Under the pieces are notes generated by a model. It saw only the letters and a list, made by a program, of their open reading frames with translations, was not told the DNA's origin and did not search any database. From Actinomycetes bacterium (GTDB lineage: Bacteria > Actinomycetota > Actinomycetes > Actinomycetales > Cellulomonadaceae), in the NCBI GenBank assembly GCA_023424135.1, contig JAFAEH010000118.1, positions 1 through 8,787 on the forward strand: a stretch of DNA of 8,787 bases, in the 5' to 3' direction. Below are positions 6,496 through 8,787 of this stretch, piece by piece (position 1 is the stretch's first letter; every line of letters starts with the position of its first letter). The translations under genes were made by a program, and so were the position numbers.

Positions 6496-7800
6496 ATGAC
6501 CACGTCGCTCGAGTCGCCGACGACACCCGTGCTGGACGACCCCGAAACCGCCGTCCTCGAGGTCGCGCGCCGCGCCCGCGAGGCCTCCCGCGCGCTCGCG
6601 ACCGCCACGCGGGCCACCAAGGACGCCGCGCTGCACGCGCTCGCCGACGCGCTCGTCGCGGCGACCGACCGCGTGCTGGCCGCGAACGCCGTCGACCTCG
6701 AGCGCGGCCGGGCGAACGGCATGTCGCCCGGTCTGCTCGACCGCCTCGCGCTCACGCCCGAGCGGGTCGCGGGCATCGCCGACGCGCTGCGCGAGCTCGC
6801 GTCGCTGCCCGACCCGGTGGGGGAGGTCGTGCGTGGGTCGACGCTGCCCAACGGGCTGCGCCTGCGCCAGGTGCGCGTCCCCATGGGCGTCGTCGGAATG
6901 ATCTACGAGGCGCGGCCCAACGTGACCGTCGACGCCGCGGGCCTCGCCCTCAAGAGCGGCAACGCGGTCGTGCTGCGCGGCGGGTCCGCCGCGGCCAGCA
7001 GCAACGAGGTCGTCGTCGACGTGCTGTCGGCCGCTCTGGTCGCGCAAGGCCTGCCCGGGGACCTGGTGCAGTCGGTCGACGCGTGGGGGCGGCCCGGCGG
7101 CGTGGCGCTCATGCACGCGCGCGGGCTCGTCGACGTGCTCGTCCCGCGCGGCGGGGCCGACCTCATCGCGACGGTCGTGCGCGAGTCCACCGTCCCCGTC
7201 ATCGAGACCGGTGTGGGCAACTGCCACCTGTACGTCGACGCGTCCGCCGACCTGGCGCAGGCGCTGCCGATCCTGCTGAACTCCAAGACGCAGCGCGTCG
7301 GGGTGTGCAACGCGGTCGAGACGCTGCTGGTGCACCGTGACGTCGCCGACGCGTTCGTGCCGTCCGCCGTGGCCGCGCTCGCGCAGGCCGGTGTCACGGT
7401 GCACGGCGACGGCGCGACCCTGCGACTGGCACCGCAGGACGCGCCGACGCAACCCGCGACCGATGCGGACTGGGGGACCGAGTACCTGTCGCTCGACCTC
7501 GCCGTGCGGGTCGTCGACGGCCTCGACGCCGCGATCGAGCACGTGCGGCGCTGGTCGACGGGTCACACCGAGGCGATCCTCACGCAGGACCTGGCGTCCG
7601 CCGAGCGCTTCGTCGCCGAGGTCGACTCGGCCGCGGTGATCGTCAACGCGTCGACGCGCTTCACCGACGGCGGGCAGTTCGGCCTCGGGGCCGAGATCGG
7701 CATCTCGACGCAGAAGCTGCACGCACGCGGCCCGATGGGCCTGGCCGAGCTGACCACGACCAAGTGGGTCGTGCACGGCGACGGTCACGTGCGACCCTGA
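6496..7800 (+). CDS. proA: Glutamate-5-semialdehyde dehydrogenase / gamma-glutamyl phosphate reductase
   Basis: Reduces gamma-glutamyl phosphate with NADPH to glutamate-5-semialdehyde, the second step of proline synthesis, acting directly on the labile product of ProB. The 434-residue length is normal for the family. Seen in order: [20 protein letters not shown] (136-155), the LRGGS glycine-rich loop (160-164), IETGVGNCH (236-244), the catalytic cysteine C271 within [12 protein letters not shown], and the C-terminal block containing [19 protein letters not shown], then HARGPMGL and TTKW. The N-terminal 20 residues are not conserved-looking, but ATG 6496 sits exactly at the predicted transcript start. 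The final product spontaneously cyclises to pyrroline-5-carboxylate; the reductase proC is not in the window. Confidence 0.98.
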   Translation: MTTSLESPTTPVLDDPETAVLEVARRAREASRALATATRATKDAALHALADALVAATDRVLAANAVDLERGRANGMSPGLLDRLALTPERVAGIADALRELASLPDPVGEVVRGSTLPNGLRLRQVRVPMGVVGMIYEARPNVTVDAAGLALKSGNAVVLRGGSAAASSNEVVVDVLSAALVAQGLPGDLVQSVDAWGRPGGVALMHARGLVDVLVPRGGADLIATVVRESTVPVIETGVGNCHLYVDASADLAQALPILLNSKTQRVGVCNAVETLLVHRDVADAFVPSAVAALAQAGVTVHGDGATLRLAPQDAPTQPATDADWGTEYLSLDLAVRVVDGLDAAIEHVRRWSTGHTEAILTQDLASAERFVAEVDSAAVIVNASTRFTDGGQFGLGAEIGISTQKLHARGPMGLAELTTTKWVVHGDGHVRP

Positions 7801-7820
7801 CCACACGTCGCACGATGTGG
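7788..7820 (+). other. Overlapping alternative hairpins at the end of proA
   Basis: CGTGCGA (7788-7794, inside the last proA codons) can pair with TCGCACG (7808-7814) over 7 bp. Alternatively CCACA (7801-7805) can pair with TGTGG (7816-7820), with a small inner stem CGT/ACG. Either could contribute to ending the proA transcript. The stems are short and no U-tract follows, so this is a weak call. Confidence 0.3.
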
Positions 7821-7857
7821 CCCTCACTCACGGGCGCGCGTGCGACACTGGGACGCT

Positions 7858-7880
7858 GCGGCGCCGGGACCCGGTGCCGC
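7858..7880 (+). other. Hairpin upstream of the small membrane protein gene
   Basis: GCGGCGCCG (7858-7866) pairs with CGGTGCCGC (7872-7880) with one G-U pair and a 5-nt loop. It lies 24 nt before the Shine-Dalgarno sequence of the gene at 7915. It may terminate read-through from proA or belong to the leader of the next unit. A weak -10-like GACACT (7844-7849) just upstream would place this hairpin at the 5' end of the new transcript. Confidence 0.4.
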
Positions 7881-7914
7881 CCACCGCACCACCGACGACC
7901 AGCTGGAGGACGAC

Positions 7915-8070
7915 GTGCACGCCACCCTGATCGCCGCGGCCGAGGGCGCTGCCGAGCACGCGTCCAGCCTGCCGTTCCCGCCCGCCGTGTTCGGCATCGG
8001 CGCCTTCGTGGGGCTGGTCGCGATGCTGCTCGCGACGTACGCGTTCCGGTCCGTCGGGACGCGCCACTGA
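7915..8070 (+). CDS. Small single-pass membrane protein, uncharacterised
   Basis: A 51-residue product of unknown function. GTG 7915 is fixed by GGAGG at 7905-7909, 5 nt upstream; an in-frame GTG at 7840 would add 25 residues but lacks such a site. Residues 1-18 form a short Ala/Glu-containing segment (E10, E14), residues 19-23 are SL/P/F-rich with three prolines, and about 24-44 form one hydrophobic helix ([21 protein letters not shown]). The tail RSVGTRH is basic, so the positive-inside rule puts the C-terminus in the cytoplasm. nadD starts 2 nt after the stop, which implies cotranscription and coupled translation. From memory, many Actinobacteria carry a similarly small, one-helix protein at this place before nadD; I know of no assigned role. 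Coding status rests on the strong ribosome binding site, GC-rich third positions and tight packing. Confidence 0.8.
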   Translation: MHATLIAAAEGAAEHASSLPFPPAVFGIGAFVGLVAMLLATYAFRSVGTRH

Positions 8071-8072
8071 CG

Positions 8073-8690
8073 GTGCTGTCCGTCGCCGGGGTACGCGAAC
8101 GCCCACGCCTGGGGGTGATGGGCGGCACGTTCGACCCCGTGCACCACGGCCACCTCGTGGCAGCCAGCGAGGCTGCTGCGAAGTTCGCGCTCGAGGAGGT
8201 CGTGTTCGTGCCGACCGGGCAGCCGACGTTCAAGCAGCACCTCGACGTGTCCCCGGCCGAGCACCGGTACCTCATGACGGTGGTCGCGACCGCGTCCAAC
8301 CCGAGGTTCACGGTCAGCAGGGTCGACATCGACCGTGCCGGTCTGACGTACACGGTCGACACGCTGCGGGACCTCAAGACCTCGCGCCCGGACGCCGACC
8401 TCTACTTCATCACCGGTGCCGACGCGATCGAGCAGATCCTCACGTGGAAGGATGCTGCCGAGCTGTTCGACATGGCGCGCTTCGTCGCGGTGACCCGCCC
8501 GGGTCACACGTTGTCGGTGGAGGGCCTGCCTGCCGGGCGGGTCGACGTCCTGGAGGTCCCGGCACTGGCGATCTCCTCGACGGATGTGCGTGCACGTGCA
8601 CGTGCGGGGGAGCCGGTGTGGTACCTCGTCCCGGACGGGGTGGTCCAGTACATCGCCAAGCACAGGTTGTATCGAGGTCCTGATGAGTGA
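8073..8690 (+). CDS. nadD: Nicotinate-nucleotide adenylyltransferase
   Basis: Transfers AMP from ATP to nicotinate mononucleotide, giving deamido-NAD, a step shared by de novo and salvage NAD synthesis in the cytoplasm. The 205-residue product carries the nucleotidyltransferase signature [11 protein letters not shown] (17-27), the FVPTGQP and KQH substrate-region residues (45-56), FITGADA (112-118), and the C-terminal ISSTDVR motif (167-173). GTG 8073 gives a normal length with a 15-residue lead before the first core strand; ATG 8118 would start within that strand and seems too late. The start has no clear Shine-Dalgarno sequence and lies 2 nt after the stop of the small membrane gene, so translational coupling is likely. 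The frame also runs open upstream across that gene without a plausible start. Confidence 0.97.
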   Translation: MLSVAGVRERPRLGVMGGTFDPVHHGHLVAASEAAAKFALEEVVFVPTGQPTFKQHLDVSPAEHRYLMTVVATASNPRFTVSRVDIDRAGLTYTVDTLRDLKTSRPDADLYFITGADAIEQILTWKDAAELFDMARFVAVTRPGHTLSVEGLPAGRVDVLEVPALAISSTDVRARARAGEPVWYLVPDGVVQYIAKHRLYRGPDE

Positions 8691-8787
8691 CCCCGGAGAG
8701 CGCCGTCGCCGTCGCGAGATGGAGCGTGCGGTCGAGGACGGCGGTCAGGGCGCCGGCGCCCCGGCGTCCCCGGCCTCCGGTGACGGC
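8683..8787 (+). CDS. Start of an unidentified gene overlapping nadD, 3'-truncated
   Basis: ATG 8683 overlaps the last 8 nt of nadD (its TGA is 8688-8690) and is preceded by GAGG at 8674-8677, 5 nt upstream. The frame is open to the window end (35 codons). It encodes [15 protein letters not shown], then an Ala/Gly/Pro-rich segment. The arginine run followed by low complexity suggests a disordered basic N-terminus. In related genomes a poorly characterised protein and then the ribosome-silencing factor gene rsfS often follow nadD; this start does not look like RsfS itself. The product cannot be named from this fragment, but overlap and ribosome binding site support a real gene translated together with nadD. 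Confidence 0.75.
   Translation, partial: MSDPGERRRRREMERAVEDGGQGAGAPASPASGDG

Noticed and set aside
6199..7827. Long - strand open frame opposite proB and proA
   Set aside because: Covers a well-conserved proA and part of proB; its translation has no family features.
7764..8072. N-terminal extension of nadD across the small membrane gene
   Set aside because: The added segment is an Arg-rich shifted frame of proA and the small gene; NadD has normal length from GTG 8073.
8589..8606. Short tandem repeat CGTGCA in nadD
   Set aside because: Encodes RARARA directly after the conserved ISSTDVR motif and is explained by coding for a basic alpha-helical segment; only about three units.
1..8787. Mobile elements, CRISPR arrays, tRNA or rRNA genes, toxin-antitoxin or phage-defence genes
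   Set aside because: Looked for on both strands. No terminal inverted repeats with a transposase, no spaced repeats, no RNA gene signatures and no defence domains were seen; gene order and base usage are uniform and housekeeping-like.

Overview
The window is a stretch of conserved housekeeping genes from a high-GC actinobacterium. All genes lie on the + strand, third codon positions are almost always G or C, several starts are GTG, and the order rne-rplU-rpmA-obgE-proB-proA-(small membrane protein)-nadD is typical of Actinobacteria. The sequence style and the L21, Obg and NadD proteins suggest the Micrococcales, and Cellulomonas or a near relative is my best guess. That guess rests on memory of the family and not on a search.

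Layout. Positions 1-2592 hold an RNase E/G gene cut by the left edge; a long acidic/arginine-rich extension precedes the catalytic core and a low-complexity tail follows it. A strong sigma-70-type promoter (TTGACC, 17 nt, TACCCT) overlaps the rne stop codon and feeds a leader of about 200 nt. That leader ends in a possible 9-codon ORF that overlaps the rplU start as ATGA. rplU (L21) and rpmA (L27) follow, separated by a hairpin, and a perfect 16-bp inverted repeat closes this ribosomal unit. obgE has its own strong ribosome binding site behind a second hairpin and is followed by two tandem hairpins. proB and proA encode the first two enzymes of proline synthesis; each appears to start at or next to its own promoter as a leaderless gene. 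Then comes a closely packed unit: a 51-residue single-pass membrane protein, nadD 2 nt later, and a gene that overlaps the nadD stop by 8 nt and runs off the right edge.

Functional picture. The genes cover RNA processing (RNase E), large-subunit proteins L21 and L27, the ribosome-assembly GTPase Obg, proline synthesis (glutamate to glutamate-5-semialdehyde) and NAD synthesis. The hairpins and promoters suggest at least four transcription units: rplU-rpmA, obgE, proB and proA; the TM gene-nadD-downstream ORF group forms a possible fifth.

I found no mobile element, CRISPR array, RNA gene, phage gene or defence system, and no gene-free stretch over 300 bases (the longest is 229, between rne and rplU). 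The points most worth a second look are an exact 24-nt in-frame duplication at the two ends of the rne fragment, the rplU leader, the separate leaderless proB and proA starts, and the uncharacterised small membrane protein in front of nadD.
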